From contig JAQIBV010000058.1 in the NCBI GenBank assembly GCA_027858855.1, positions 28,104 to 92,103 of the forward strand: a stretch of 64,000 nt of DNA. Reading direction: 5' to 3'. This document shows, piece by piece, positions 36,448 to 45,924 of the stretch. How positions within the stretch are numbered: the stretch's first letter is position 1; the number at the start of each line of letters is the position of its first letter. A model generated the notes under the pieces. That model was not told the origin of the DNA and did no database searches. It was given only the letters and a program-made list of their open reading frames with translations. The translations under genes were made by a program, and so were the position numbers. The stretch is from Spirochaetota bacterium. GTDB lineage: Bacteria; Spirochaetota; UBA4802; JAFGJZ01.

Positions 36448-36476
36448 TTGACGTGAGCCACCTTACACCGTAAACA
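36448..36476 (+). promoter_or_regulatory. candidate promoter
   Basis: TTGACG at 36448-36453, a 17-base spacer and TAAACA at 36471-36476, upstream of the small membrane gene and phosphatase. Confidence 0.45.
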
Positions 36477-36511
36477 GAATATAAGCAACAGACAACTCAA
36501 AGGAGTCAGCA

Positions 36512-36811
36512 ATGAAATTCAATGTACCGGCGTTCACTCTCTCAAGCGTTATTGTATGCACCGTTCCCGCACTCATTCTTTTTACATGGTGTGCTACAAA
36601 TAATTTTGCTATCGAAGCTGTGGTTCTCTTCGAAAAACTTCACCCATCCGGAGCATTTTCACTGACAAACACTATCTCTTCATCCTTTTCGTCAAAAATT
36701 CCGGGAATCATCTTTAACACCCTCTATGTTGCCATAGATTCCTTCATCTTCTCATTTGTTTTTTCCATTTTATACAACTGGCTTGCCTCAACTGGCAAGA
36801 AAAGAAAATAG
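36512..36811 (+). CDS. small two-helix membrane protein
   Basis: 99 residues with AAAGGAG upstream and two predicted transmembrane helices (about 10-35 and 65-92), ending in a basic tail. It lies four bases before the PP2C phosphatase gene, so the pair is probably one transcription unit and this protein could assist the membrane-bound phosphatase. No family recognised. Confidence 0.6.
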   Translation: MKFNVPAFTLSSVIVCTVPALILFTWCATNNFAIEAVVLFEKLHPSGAFSLTNTISSSFSSKIPGIIFNTLYVAIDSFIFSFVFSILYNWLASTGKKRK

Positions 36812-36814
36812 ACT

Positions 36815-38944
36815 ATGCGACGAAAACTAAAAAACATACGCCCTATCCGACTGGGGCTTCGCCTGCAAATATCATTGATAATGATACTCAGCCTGGCTCT
36901 TATCAGTTTTATTTTATCTGTTGCGATATTCAAAAAGAGTGAACAGACAGTAATAAAAGAGATCACCCACTTTTCAGGTGCCATTCTTAAAGGAGTAAAG
37001 CATCAAACTAAGCTCTACCTCTATTTCGATCGGGAAGTGCGCAATTTTCATATGAGTGGAGAGACACGTCGCTATTATAATGAGTGCCGTGAAGATCGAG
37101 ACAAAGCTATTCAAAACATCATGGGCTTTTTTCCTGACATTATCTCACAAGACTCCATTCTTGATGTCGCCTTCCTTATAAACATAATTGATACAGAAAA
37201 CACAGCTGAAAGCAAGAAGAACCGTTTTCTCTACTTCGATCGTACACATGCACGAGTAGATGATGCCAAAAACAATTATGATGAAGAGCTTATTCAGCTA
37301 CTTGATTTTTATCTTACAACAATTGAAACAGATATAAATTTCAAATATATCACATCCGACAAACAGTCTCCTGAGGATACTGACTCGGTAGTAATTGGTC
37401 TTCCCATCTTTTCCGGTGACGCTACCGAAAAACTTTTCGAGAACTATAAAAAATTCTACATGAATCTTACACAGGCAACACCGGGAAGCAGTGAAGAGAA
37501 ATCACTTAAAGAGATGTATGATGACTTTGAAAGAGAATTTATCAAACGTCTGGTTTATAACTATACCGATTTTGATTATCTTATAAAACCTGTCACAGAT
37601 GAAGACTATAAACGGTTATACGTCTATTTTTCGGCAGTTCGCTACAGCGCCCGCCTTACCCGTGACCAGCGCAAAATTGCTGAAACCGAATTCATTGAAA
37701 AACTTAGATCACACGGTTCATCTCTTTCGTTTCTTACTTATCAGCAGACATGTGAAGAGTTCCGAAAAAAATTCAATTTCCGACTGAAACCCAATATTCA
37801 CAACTGGACGGGGCTCTACCGTTTTCTGCTAAGAAACTCAATTGCAATCGCCTCTCCTCTCTCCATACAAGATCTGGCACTACAGGCCTATCACTCTGAT
37901 CTCAATGGAATTATCGGAATCCGTCTTTTAAGCAGCGAGTTTTTCGTTAACCTTAATCGTAACCGACAGGAGGTCATAAACCTGGCGTTGGCAATATTTA
38001 TCCGGTTTATAATCATCGCCCTGCTTTTTCCGACATTTATTATCCGTCGCATCAATACCCTTGCAGAAGGTGCATACGAGATCGGTCGTGGTAATTTTGA
38101 CTATCGTTTTCATATGCGGGGAAGCGACGAGGTCGGACGGCTTTCAGACATCTTTAATATTATGGGCAAAAACCTGAAAAAAGCCCGCGAAGAGATGATT
38201 GAAAAAAATAGGATGGCAGCAGAACTTCAAGCGGCACAGGAGATACAGAATGTTCTTCTTCCCGCATCACTGCCTGAGATCAAAAACATTCAGTTTGCCT
38301 CTTATTATGCCGCACAGTCGGAATCCGGTGGAGACTACTACGACGTCATAAGATTGTCGCCCGATAAACTGGCTCTAACAATCGCTGATGTTTCGGGGCA
38401 TGGTGTCGGGTCAGGCCTTGTGATGACTATAACACGAACTCTGTTTCATAGTTTCTCATCTATCGATATAAAACCTGCTGAGTTGCTGGTTAAACTAAAC
38501 GATCATCTTTACACAAATACAGCATCCCACTTCTTTGTATCAATGTTTTATGCAGTTTACGACCAATCTAAACGAACACTCTCTTTTTCAAGCGCCGGCC
38601 ATAACCCTACTCTGATCGTAAGAAAAAAATCCGTTAAAGAGCTTCCTGCAGGCGGAATAGCCCTAGGAGCAGTTGGGGCTGACTCCTTTGAACGTTTCGC
38701 TACCAATAAAAGCACCACACTTGAAAAGGGCGACCTGCTGGTTCTGTACACAGATGGAATTGTAGAAGCCATGAACAGTTCTGATGAAGAGTATGGTGAA
38801 GAGCGCTTTTACAAGGTATTAGAAAAAAACAGCTCAGAAGACGCTGAAGTAGTCAAGGATGCCCTAATCAAGGATCTTAAAAAATTCACCAATAACCGTG
38901 AACAGAGTGATGATATAACAATGCTACTAATGAGGATTATGTGA
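36815..38944 (+). CDS. membrane HAMP-PP2C (SpoIIE/RsbU-type) phosphatase
   Basis: 709 residues. Transmembrane helix near 15-42, a large extracytoplasmic sensing part (about 45-390), a second helix near 390-412, a HAMP domain (about 415-465), a helical stretch, then the SpoIIE-type PP2C domain with GGDYYDVI, IADVSGHG and LYTDGIVEAMN, the metal-binding aspartates. It dephosphorylates STAS partners such as those at 34670 and 44570. It overlaps the MltD-like gene by four bases. Confidence 0.9.
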   Translation: MRRKLKNIRPIRLGLRLQISLIMILSLALISFILSVAIFKKSEQTVIKEITHFSGAILKGVKHQTKLYLYFDREVRNFHMSGETRRYYNECREDRDKAIQNIMGFFPDIISQDSILDVAFLINIIDTENTAESKKNRFLYFDRTHARVDDAKNNYDEELIQLLDFYLTTIETDINFKYITSDKQSPEDTDSVVIGLPIFSGDATEKLFENYKKFYMNLTQATPGSSEEKSLKEMYDDFEREFIKRLVYNYTDFDYLIKPVTDEDYKRLYVYFSAVRYSARLTRDQRKIAETEFIEKLRSHGSSLSFLTYQQTCEEFRKKFNFRLKPNIHNWTGLYRFLLRNSIAIASPLSIQDLALQAYHSDLNGIIGIRLLSSEFFVNLNRNRQEVINLALAIFIRFIIIALLFPTFIIRRINTLAEGAYEIGRGNFDYRFHMRGSDEVGRLSDIFNIMGKNLKKAREEMIEKNRMAAELQAAQEIQNVLLPASLPEIKNIQFASYYAAQSESGGDYYDVIRLSPDKLALTIADVSGHGVGSGLVMTITRTLFHSFSSIDIKPAELLVKLNDHLYTNTASHFFVSMFYAVYDQSKRTLSFSSAGHNPTLIVRKKSVKELPAGGIALGAVGADSFERFATNKSTTLEKGDLLVLYTDGIVEAMNSSDEEYGEERFYKVLEKNSSEDAEVVKDALIKDLKKFTNNREQSDDITMLLMRIM

Positions 38945-40044
38945 AAAAATTCTGTCTGCTGATGCTTATTGTTTTTATTCCTGTTTGCGCAACTGCAGAT
39001 ATAGTACTTTCTGCTTTGCTGAAAATAGAAACGGGCGAGCAACAGGGGCTTAAGGCCGCATTACCTAAACCTGAAAACCGAGACATTCTAAAATCTATTG
39101 AAGATCTCTCGGCTCTGCGTATTCCAGCTGTTCGCGACTGGGTCTACTACTATGCTACTCGTGGCCGATCCTACTTCATTGCATCTGTTAAAAATTCGCA
39201 ACTGTACCGGCCGATAATCGAAGAGGTCATTCTTTACGACTATCCCGACATGCCACTGGTTATTGCTGATCTTCCAATTCTTGAAAGTAGCTACACACCC
39301 TATGCTGTTTCAAGAGCCGGGGCGGTAGGCCTATGGCAGTTTATGCCGAAAACGGCACAAATGCTGGATCTTTCTATCAATACCTGGGAAGACGGTCGTC
39401 GCAGCCTGATTCCCTCGACACATGCTGCGCTTAAACACCTGAACCATCTTTACCGCCACCACCACTCTTGGGAGCTGGCTCTTGCAGCATACAACTGCGG
39501 ATCAAGCCGTGTAAACAGGGCTGTCTCTCTTTACCCCGAACTATCATACTGGGAACTTGTTGAAACTGGAGTTTTACCAGTCGAAACCAGCCTGTATGTA
39601 CAAAAATATGCGGCTCTCTCGTTACTGTACCGCCACAGCCGATTATACGGACTGCCCTCCAACCCAGAGGAAATTATTGAGGTATCAAATTTCGACCTGA
39701 AAAAACCGGTTTCAATAACCCATGTCGCAAATACAGTTGGAATTCCCGAATCAATCATATATCTACTTAACCCACAACTAAAGATGAAAACTACTCCGTT
39801 AATAGAAAGCGGCTACTCGCTGCTGATACCCGTCAACTACTCCGAAACCTTTTATAGAAAAGAGGACTCACTGTACACGATACCCTTTTCGCGTGTAAAA
39901 ACACATAAGGTCTCTAGTGGGGAGTATCTTTCAAAAATTGCAAAGAAATACAACATCCCGATGCAACAACTGATAAAGCTGAACAACCTCAAAAAGCCCT
40001 ATCTACTCAAACCTGGAAACAAGTTGCTAATACCAATTCAGTAA
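38941..40044 (+). CDS. MltD-like membrane-bound lytic transglycosylase
   Basis: 367 residues from GTG at 38941 inside the phosphatase stop. Signal peptide (1-20); SLT domain with catalytic Glu115 in LPILESSYTP, AGAVGLWQFMPKTAQ and ALAAYNCGSSRVNRA; one C-terminal LysM domain (about 320-367) binding peptidoglycan. It cleaves glycan strands, which may help the periplasmic flagella or cell growth. Confidence 0.9.
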   Translation: MKKFCLLMLIVFIPVCATADIVLSALLKIETGEQQGLKAALPKPENRDILKSIEDLSALRIPAVRDWVYYYATRGRSYFIASVKNSQLYRPIIEEVILYDYPDMPLVIADLPILESSYTPYAVSRAGAVGLWQFMPKTAQMLDLSINTWEDGRRSLIPSTHAALKHLNHLYRHHHSWELALAAYNCGSSRVNRAVSLYPELSYWELVETGVLPVETSLYVQKYAALSLLYRHSRLYGLPSNPEEIIEVSNFDLKKPVSITHVANTVGIPESIIYLLNPQLKMKTTPLIESGYSLLIPVNYSETFYRKEDSLYTIPFSRVKTHKVSSGEYLSKIAKKYNIPMQQLIKLNNLKKPYLLKPGNKLLIPIQ

Positions 40045-40070
40045 CTTCATAACAATTATTCAAAGAACCC

Positions 40071-40100
40071 TTGACAGATAGCAGACATCTTTGTTTTTAT
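40071..40100 (+). promoter_or_regulatory. candidate promoter
   Basis: TTGACA at 40071-40076, an 18-base spacer and TTTTAT at 40095-40100, upstream of the gene at 40134. The TTG of this hexamer could be mistaken for a start codon. Confidence 0.45.
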
Positions 40101-40133
40101 CTCTTAGCAATAGAACATCATATCGGAGTAACA

Positions 40134-40757
40134 ATGTTTCGGAAAATAATAAAATGGTGTGACAATACCTGGTATCACTACAGTTTTTACATAGTTGTCT
40201 CGCTGACTCTAGGGCTGACTGCCCTCTCTATCACCTATCAGTTTATTACACGTGTAGTACCAGATGCCAGAATCGGTTATTACCGACAGCAGTTAACAAT
40301 TCAGGAAAGAAAAATGATAATGGACTATATGGCTCCCGTCATTGAAGACATTAATCAGGACGGAATCAAGCAGGTTGGTCTTTCGGCTATATCGGAATAT
40401 GTACAACTTAAGCTTTCAATCGTGAATCAGTCATCTCAAATGCTCATTATTGACCGTGCCACATTTGCCGAATTTGCACCTCACGAACCATTCGAACCTC
40501 TAGATTTGCAGATAAAGAGGACTCATCCAACCGTTATAAAACATCCGGAAATTGTGGTCACCTCTGTAAAGAGCAGAAAGACACATATCTATGCGCTTCC
40601 ACTGAGCCAAAACAGTGTATTCCGTAATCTTGATATACCACACAAAGATCTTTACATCGTTATGCTTCGAAAAGATCTCAAAAAAGACACTAAAAGTCAG
40701 AAATATTTTGCCAACGCTACAAAAATAATGCAACATCTGATTAAAGATCTGAACTAA
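40134..40757 (+). CDS. membrane-anchored hypothetical protein
   Basis: 207 residues from ATG 40134 (CGGAG upstream), chosen over an in-frame TTG at 40071 that belongs to the promoter. One transmembrane helix (about 17-40) leads to a periplasmic part of about 165 residues with no recognised motif. It lies between mltD-like and fliK and could be a motility or envelope factor by position only. Confidence 0.55.
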   Translation: MFRKIIKWCDNTWYHYSFYIVVSLTLGLTALSITYQFITRVVPDARIGYYRQQLTIQERKMIMDYMAPVIEDINQDGIKQVGLSAISEYVQLKLSIVNQSSQMLIIDRATFAEFAPHEPFEPLDLQIKRTHPTVIKHPEIVVTSVKSRKTHIYALPLSQNSVFRNLDIPHKDLYIVMLRKDLKKDTKSQKYFANATKIMQHLIKDLN

Positions 40758-40897
40758 CCCCACCTTCTGTTTTTATAATATAAGACTACAGTATTTTTGT
40801 TTTTTGTACGATATCTCTGGTAAGAGTAAAAATATTCCGGCACTAATAGACAATTTTTGAACATTAAAGCCGATTTTATTAAAATGCAGAGGTTTCC

Positions 40898-42238
40898 ATG
40901 AACAACGAGGCTATATCGTACGGAAATATTAAACAGACTATACCCTCCTTTATGGCAAATAGAGAGAACTCTGTATCCAGTCTAAAAGAGCCCCTATCCA
41001 CACAACAAACACCCTTCATGGATATTCTGAAAAACCTACATGAAAGCCGTTCATTTGAGCCGGCTCGAAACGAAAAACCTGAATACGATGAAAAGCCGTT
41101 CAAAGAGAGTACATTGCAAAATGAGACGATGCGCTCAACAGAGAAACCATCAGAAGAGAAACCGGATAAAGAGATAGAAAATTCTTCGAAGAAAGATGAA
41201 GAGATTAGAACTGCCGAAGAGCAAATCGCCAATGACGTTAACAGAAATGAAAAAATCGAAGAAGTAGACGAAAAAAAGATAATCGCAGATGAAACAGCAG
41301 AATTAAAGAAAAATCTTCGAGCACTACTTGAAATGATGGCAGGCGCACTTGATCCCGAAAAGAAAGAAGTTTTGAAAGATAAAATTGACTCTATTTCTGA
41401 AAAAATTACAGCTCTACTTAATCAGAATGAAAAGCAGACTGGCAAAGATTCAATAAAACTGAAGAAGATGCTTGTTCAATTACAAACGCAGCTTGACGGT
41501 TTAAAAAAAGAGATGACTCAGTCAGATAAATCGCCCGTCGTTTCAAAGACTCTACTTGAATCTTTGAAAATTGCTACGGAAAATCTGAATACAAAACGTA
41601 AAAGTAACCCTCATCCTTCACAGATCAACCAGAACACAGCTCAAAAAACAGAAGACAGCGAGGCTGTCTTTGCTACCGCGAAAAACAGCAAAGAGTCAAA
41701 CACATCCTCACCATCACAGGACAACTCGTTTTCTTTTTCACGCGAGACATCACAAGCAAAACTCGCAGAGATGAGCGCACGTGATGGCAAAGCATCAGAC
41801 AAGGCTCCCGGACTGTTTAAAGAACAGATTAATGACCTGATAAATAAGGCTCAAATAACCGTTAAGGACAAGGGTAATGGAACAATAAACCTGAAGATGT
41901 TCCCTGAACGTCTGGGCAATGTAACCGTTAACCTGGGGCTTGAAAATGGAACCCTCAGTGGAAAATTTTTAGTCGATTCAAAAGAGGCTCGTGACACACT
42001 GCTATCACAGTTTGATCAGCTTAAAGCTCGCCTCTCAGAAGAAGGAATCGAACTGGGAAGCTTTTCTGTAGATGTCAAAGAAGAAAAGAACGCCTACTCC
42101 GACTATAAAGAGAACAAAGAGACGTTTGAAGCTTTGACGACTTATGCGAACAAGGGTTCTCATGCCGCTGACGAATATCTGCATCTTTCTTCTGGATCAG
42201 AAAAACGACATGAGGGCTCAATAAATCTTGTAATGTGA
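40898..42238 (+). CDS. fliK: flagellar hook-length control protein
   Basis: 446 residues. A long, Glu/Lys-rich, probably disordered N-terminal and middle region, with coiled-coil-like stretch near 125-220, ends in the FliK C-terminal (Flg_hook) domain at about 320-405 (INLKMFPERLGNVTVNL...LLSQFDQLKARLSEEGIELGSFSV). It measures and switches the export of hook subunits. Eight bases before flgD. Spirochaete names for this gene include tap1. Confidence 0.9.
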   Translation: MNNEAISYGNIKQTIPSFMANRENSVSSLKEPLSTQQTPFMDILKNLHESRSFEPARNEKPEYDEKPFKESTLQNETMRSTEKPSEEKPDKEIENSSKKDEEIRTAEEQIANDVNRNEKIEEVDEKKIIADETAELKKNLRALLEMMAGALDPEKKEVLKDKIDSISEKITALLNQNEKQTGKDSIKLKKMLVQLQTQLDGLKKEMTQSDKSPVVSKTLLESLKIATENLNTKRKSNPHPSQINQNTAQKTEDSEAVFATAKNSKESNTSSPSQDNSFSFSRETSQAKLAEMSARDGKASDKAPGLFKEQINDLINKAQITVKDKGNGTINLKMFPERLGNVTVNLGLENGTLSGKFLVDSKEARDTLLSQFDQLKARLSEEGIELGSFSVDVKEEKNAYSDYKENKETFEALTTYANKGSHAADEYLHLSSGSEKRHEGSINLVM

Positions 42239-42245
42239 GGTAACT

Positions 42246-42932
42246 ATGCCAGTCGACAATACTACATTTAATAATCAACTATCCCCTGCCGAAATGGCAA
42301 AGACTCGTAACCAGGCCGATTTCATCAATCAGAAACATAAGGCCGAGGGTAAAAGCTATGGTGAAAGCCTGGGAAAGGACTCATTTTTGAAGCTTCTGGT
42401 AACAGAACTTACTCACCAGGATCCAACTGCCCCCATGCAAGATAAGGAGTTCATCGCACAGATGGCACAGTTCTCATCTCTTGAACAGATGAACAACGTA
42501 AATACTCAGATGAAGGAGCTGAATTCACGCGGTATGGTGAACGAGGCCTATTCGTTAATCGGAAAACGTGTACAGGCGTTTGATGCTACCCGGGGAGTGC
42601 CGGTTGACGGCACTGTATCCCATGTTGTGCGACGTCAAGGAGAGGTTCGCGTTGTAGTCGACAAATATGAATGCCGCCTGGACGATGTTCATGCTGTTTT
42701 TTCACAACCAGCACCCGAAGTCAGGCCTGCCCCAGTGCAACAGACTGAATTACCTACTCGTCCGGCAGCTGTTCAGCAAGTAACTGACACTGAAACACCA
42801 GCAATCGAAACCGACCTGAGTCAGGTTCAATCTGAAAAGGGAGTCAGGAATTCTTTTAATGATTTTTACAATTATTACGATAATAAAAGCAATGAGTACA
42901 ACAAAGCAAAAGAGTCATATTCAGCTTATTAA
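42246..42932 (+). CDS. flgD: flagellar hook-assembly scaffold protein
   Basis: 228 residues. The N-terminal FlgD signature LGKDSFLKLLVTELTHQDPTAPMQDKEFIAQMAQFSSLEQ (about 40-80) is intact, followed by a small beta domain (about 100-155) and a Pro/Gln-rich tail. FlgD caps the growing hook. It lies between fliK and flgE, in the order found in Treponema and Borrelia. Confidence 0.93.
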   Translation: MPVDNTTFNNQLSPAEMAKTRNQADFINQKHKAEGKSYGESLGKDSFLKLLVTELTHQDPTAPMQDKEFIAQMAQFSSLEQMNNVNTQMKELNSRGMVNEAYSLIGKRVQAFDATRGVPVDGTVSHVVRRQGEVRVVVDKYECRLDDVHAVFSQPAPEVRPAPVQQTELPTRPAAVQQVTDTETPAIETDLSQVQSEKGVRNSFNDFYNYYDNKSNEYNKAKESYSAY

Positions 42933-42954
42933 TTTTTCCTAGGAGTCTATCACC

Positions 42955-44325
42955 ATGATGCGATCGCTCTTTTCCGGAGTTTCCGGACTAAAAAACCACC
43001 AGACACGAATGGATGTTATTGGTAATAATATTTCGAACGTGAATACCTACGGCTTCAAAACCAGCCGAGTCTCATTTCAGGACATGCTATCACAAACAAT
43101 TTCAGGTGCTGCAAGACCGGAAGAAGAAAGAGGTGGAGTAAACCCGAAACAGGTCGGACTTGGTATGACTATCGCCTCTATAGATAGAATATTCACACAG
43201 GGAAGTCTTCAGGTAACCGGTAATCAGACGGACCTTGCAATCTCAGGTGACGGATTTTTCGTTCTGGCCGATGGTGATAAGAACTACTATACCCGTGCCG
43301 GAACTTTCAGTACAGATCGTGATGGAACCCTTGTTAACCCTGCTAACGGACTAAAGGTTCAGGGATGGACGGCGACTAACGATGCAGACGGTACCCCGGT
43401 TGTTAACAGCCAGGGAACCCCGGACGATCTTGTTATTCCGATTTATCAAAAACTTGATGCTAAAGAGACTTCATTCGTCCGATATCAGTGTAATATGGAT
43501 TCCAAATTACCGATTATTCCCGATGCGATGCCAGCCACTCAACGAGCATCAGCAGCTGTTGTAACAAATATTGACACCTATGACAACCTTGGCAATCCCC
43601 ATCGTGTTACGCTGACACTCTGGAAGACTGCTGAAAATCAATGGACCGCTTCTGCTGCAATGAGTGATGCTGAAGGTCCGTTAACACTGGACATAGCTTC
43701 ACTTGCTGGGGAAAACCTGGAAAACCCGAACAACCGTATGAAACTGCAATTTTCACCGGATGGTAAAATAACATCTGTTTCTGATGATGCAACATCAGAT
43801 TCATTGAATACGGGTGCCTTGTCGGCAAATTTAAACTATCGTATTGCCGGTGATCCTGCCGTAAGAAACATTCGTCTTGATCTGGGAACCTCTGGATTGA
43901 TCGGTGGCATTACACAATTCTCCTCACCTTCTACAACAAAGGGTGTCGAGCAGAATGGATTTTCGATGGGCTATATGGAGGCCTTTAATATCGATAATTC
44001 CGGAATAATTACCGGTGTATATTCAAATGGTATACAACGCCCTATTGGTCAGGTAGCCATGTCTGTATTTACCAACCCACAGGGTTTAACAGCTAATGGC
44101 GATAACCTTTTCGAAATGTCAAACAACTCAGGTCTGGCCAATATCGGAGAGGCAAACCAGGGTGGTCGTGGCAAGATTATAGCAGGAACTCTTGAGATGT
44201 CCAATGTGGATCTATCTGATCAGTTTACCGATATGATTATTACTCAACGCGGTTTTCAGGCTAATTCAAGAACCATCACAACATCTGATCAGATGCTGCA
44301 GGAAGTGATAAACCTTAAACGATAG
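42955..44325 (+). CDS. flgE: flagellar hook protein
   Basis: 456 residues, TAGGAG upstream. N-terminal rod motif SGVSGLKNHQTRMDVIGNNISNVNTYGFK and C-terminal motif EMSNVDLSDQFTDMIITQRGFQANSRT are intact. Numbering from the first Met, Lys166 and Cys179 are present (one less if the second Met is used), matching the Lys165-Cys178 pair that forms lysinoalanine in Treponema denticola hook. The gene is followed by a strong terminator, not by flbD or motAB as in some spirochaetes. Confidence 0.95.
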   Translation: MMRSLFSGVSGLKNHQTRMDVIGNNISNVNTYGFKTSRVSFQDMLSQTISGAARPEEERGGVNPKQVGLGMTIASIDRIFTQGSLQVTGNQTDLAISGDGFFVLADGDKNYYTRAGTFSTDRDGTLVNPANGLKVQGWTATNDADGTPVVNSQGTPDDLVIPIYQKLDAKETSFVRYQCNMDSKLPIIPDAMPATQRASAAVVTNIDTYDNLGNPHRVTLTLWKTAENQWTASAAMSDAEGPLTLDIASLAGENLENPNNRMKLQFSPDGKITSVSDDATSDSLNTGALSANLNYRIAGDPAVRNIRLDLGTSGLIGGITQFSSPSTTKGVEQNGFSMGYMEAFNIDNSGIITGVYSNGIQRPIGQVAMSVFTNPQGLTANGDNLFEMSNNSGLANIGEANQGGRGKIIAGTLEMSNVDLSDQFTDMIITQRGFQANSRTITTSDQMLQEVINLKR

Positions 44326-44345
44326 TCTTCATTAGAAAAATCCTA

Positions 44346-44404
44346 TATACTCATACAGAAATAGAAGAGGGAAACCTCTTCTATTTCTGTATGAGTATAA
44401 TTTT
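44346..44404 (+). terminator. very long perfect hairpin terminator after flgE
   Basis: 25-bp perfect stem (44346-44370 and 44375-44399) closed by a GAAA tetraloop, followed by ATTTT. It ends the fliK-flgD-flgE unit and may also act on the opposite strand. Confidence 0.9.
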
Positions 44405-44569
44405 CTATTTGACAAAAATAATTTTCATAATTAAGTTAGCCATTCTTGTTATTCAACTATCTTTCTTTTCTTGTTCTTTAACAAAATCATTTTAACAAAA
44501 ACTGACCAGTTTCAAACGTTGTCGATTATTATTCAGGTTTCAAATATCTCTTATATTTTTTGGTGAAAA

Positions 44570-44917
44570 ATGCTCGAAATAGAATACGTCTCATTTTCCA
44601 ACGCGCCCGCGATGATTGTCCGAGGCAGATACGATATCAGCTCGATCACAACATTCGAAGAGTCATTTAAAAAGCTTCTTGAAAAGGCCGGATCGGCAGT
44701 GGGTGTAAACTTAAAAAATCTGACCTATATAGATTCATCAGGAATAGGGTCTTTAATTCGTTGTTTTAACCTGGCTCGTAAACGTGGAATAACCTGCTAT
44801 TTTTATGATATTAACAGCGATATTATGACCGTATTTCAACTCTCTAAACTTGACACCTTTCTGAAAGTTGTAACTAATGAAGAGTTCGAATTAAGGTTTA
44901 ACGATTCAAACATATAA
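44570..44917 (+). CDS. STAS-domain anti-sigma-antagonist-like protein
   Basis: 115 residues. Canonical STAS with LTYIDSSGIGSL (Asp55, Ser56, Ser57), the phosphorylation site of RsbV/SpoIIAA proteins. It has no ATPase gene next to it; trpS follows after 25 bases. It could pair with one of the ATPases at 34989 or 57097 and the PP2C phosphatase at 36815. TTGACA occurs at 44409-44414 without a clear -10. Confidence 0.85.
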   Translation: MLEIEYVSFSNAPAMIVRGRYDISSITTFEESFKKLLEKAGSAVGVNLKNLTYIDSSGIGSLIRCFNLARKRGITCYFYDINSDIMTVFQLSKLDTFLKVVTNEEFELRFNDSNI

Positions 44918-44942
44918 CGACTAACCGAAAGAGGAACCACAA

Positions 44943-45914
44943 ATGGCAAGAATTTTATCCGGAATACAGCCATCCGGCTCATTACATATAGGTAATTATC
45001 TGGCAATGATGAAGCCTATGATCGCCCTTCAGGAAGAAAATGAACTATTTTGTTTTATTGTCAATTATCACGCACTCACTTCACTAAGCGACCCTGATAA
45101 ACTGCGCAAAAATACTGTTGATGCTGTTCTCGATTTTCTGGCACTGGGGCTTGACCCGGAAAAATCATATTTCTGGATTCAGTCAGATCTCCCTGAAGTT
45201 CAGGAACTTACCTGGATTCTTTCATGCAATACATCATTAGGACTGTTAGAAAGGAGTCATTCCTATAAGGATAAGGTCGCTAAGGGTATTACCCCGAACT
45301 CAGGTCTCTACACCTATCCGATACTGATGGCTGCCGATATTCTGCTTTTTCAGGCTGAGAAGGTGCCGGTAGGTAAAGATCAAAAACAGCATCTTGAAAT
45401 CACACGTGATATTGCATCTTCATTCAATGCTAACTTTGGTGAAACCTTTACACTACCCGACGCTGTTATTGAAGAGAATCTTGCAGTAATTCCCGGAATT
45501 GATGGCCAGAAGATGTCAAAAAGTTACGATAACACCATCTGCATGTTCGAAGACGAAAAAAAAATGCGAAAGCGCATCATGAAAATCAAGACTGATTCTC
45601 TTGGAATTGAAGAACCAAAAAACCCCGATACCTGCACAATTTTCGCTCTCTATAAATTATTTGCCTCCACTGAAGATATTGCCTCATTACGTGCAACTTA
45701 CCAGGCCGGCGGAATGGGATACGGAGATGCAAAGCAGCTTCTATTCGAACAAATTCGCGACTATTTTAAACCTTTCAGAGAAAAAAGAGAGCAATTGGCC
45801 TCTGATACCGAGTATGTTCACAAAATCATGAAGATGGGTGCTGAAAAGACACGGGAAAGAGCAGTTCAGACTCTCTCTTTGGTAAGAAAAAAAGTTGGAT
45901 TAAACTATTTATAG
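44943..45914 (+). CDS. trpS: tryptophanyl-tRNA synthetase
   Basis: 323 residues. HIGH-type motif SLHIGNY (near residue 13-19), KMSKS motif QKMSKSYDN and the tryptophan-pocket region DILLFQAEKVPVGKDQKQH define class I TrpRS. Attaches Trp to its tRNA. AGAGGAA upstream; the Hpt gene follows ten bases after. Confidence 0.96.
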   Translation: MARILSGIQPSGSLHIGNYLAMMKPMIALQEENELFCFIVNYHALTSLSDPDKLRKNTVDAVLDFLALGLDPEKSYFWIQSDLPEVQELTWILSCNTSLGLLERSHSYKDKVAKGITPNSGLYTYPILMAADILLFQAEKVPVGKDQKQHLEITRDIASSFNANFGETFTLPDAVIEENLAVIPGIDGQKMSKSYDNTICMFEDEKKMRKRIMKIKTDSLGIEEPKNPDTCTIFALYKLFASTEDIASLRATYQAGGMGYGDAKQLLFEQIRDYFKPFREKREQLASDTEYVHKIMKMGAEKTRERAVQTLSLVRKKVGLNYL

Positions 45915-45924
45915 GAGGATACAT

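Noticed and set aside
40071..40133. Longer start for the membrane protein at 40134
   Set aside because: The TTG at 40071 is the -35 TTGACA of a promoter; the ATG at 40134 has a good CGGAG site.
40844..40876. Possible sigma-28 flagellar promoter (GCCGATTT) before fliK
   Set aside because: A GCCGAT-like -10 is present at 40869, but no TAAA hexamer at the required spacing was found.
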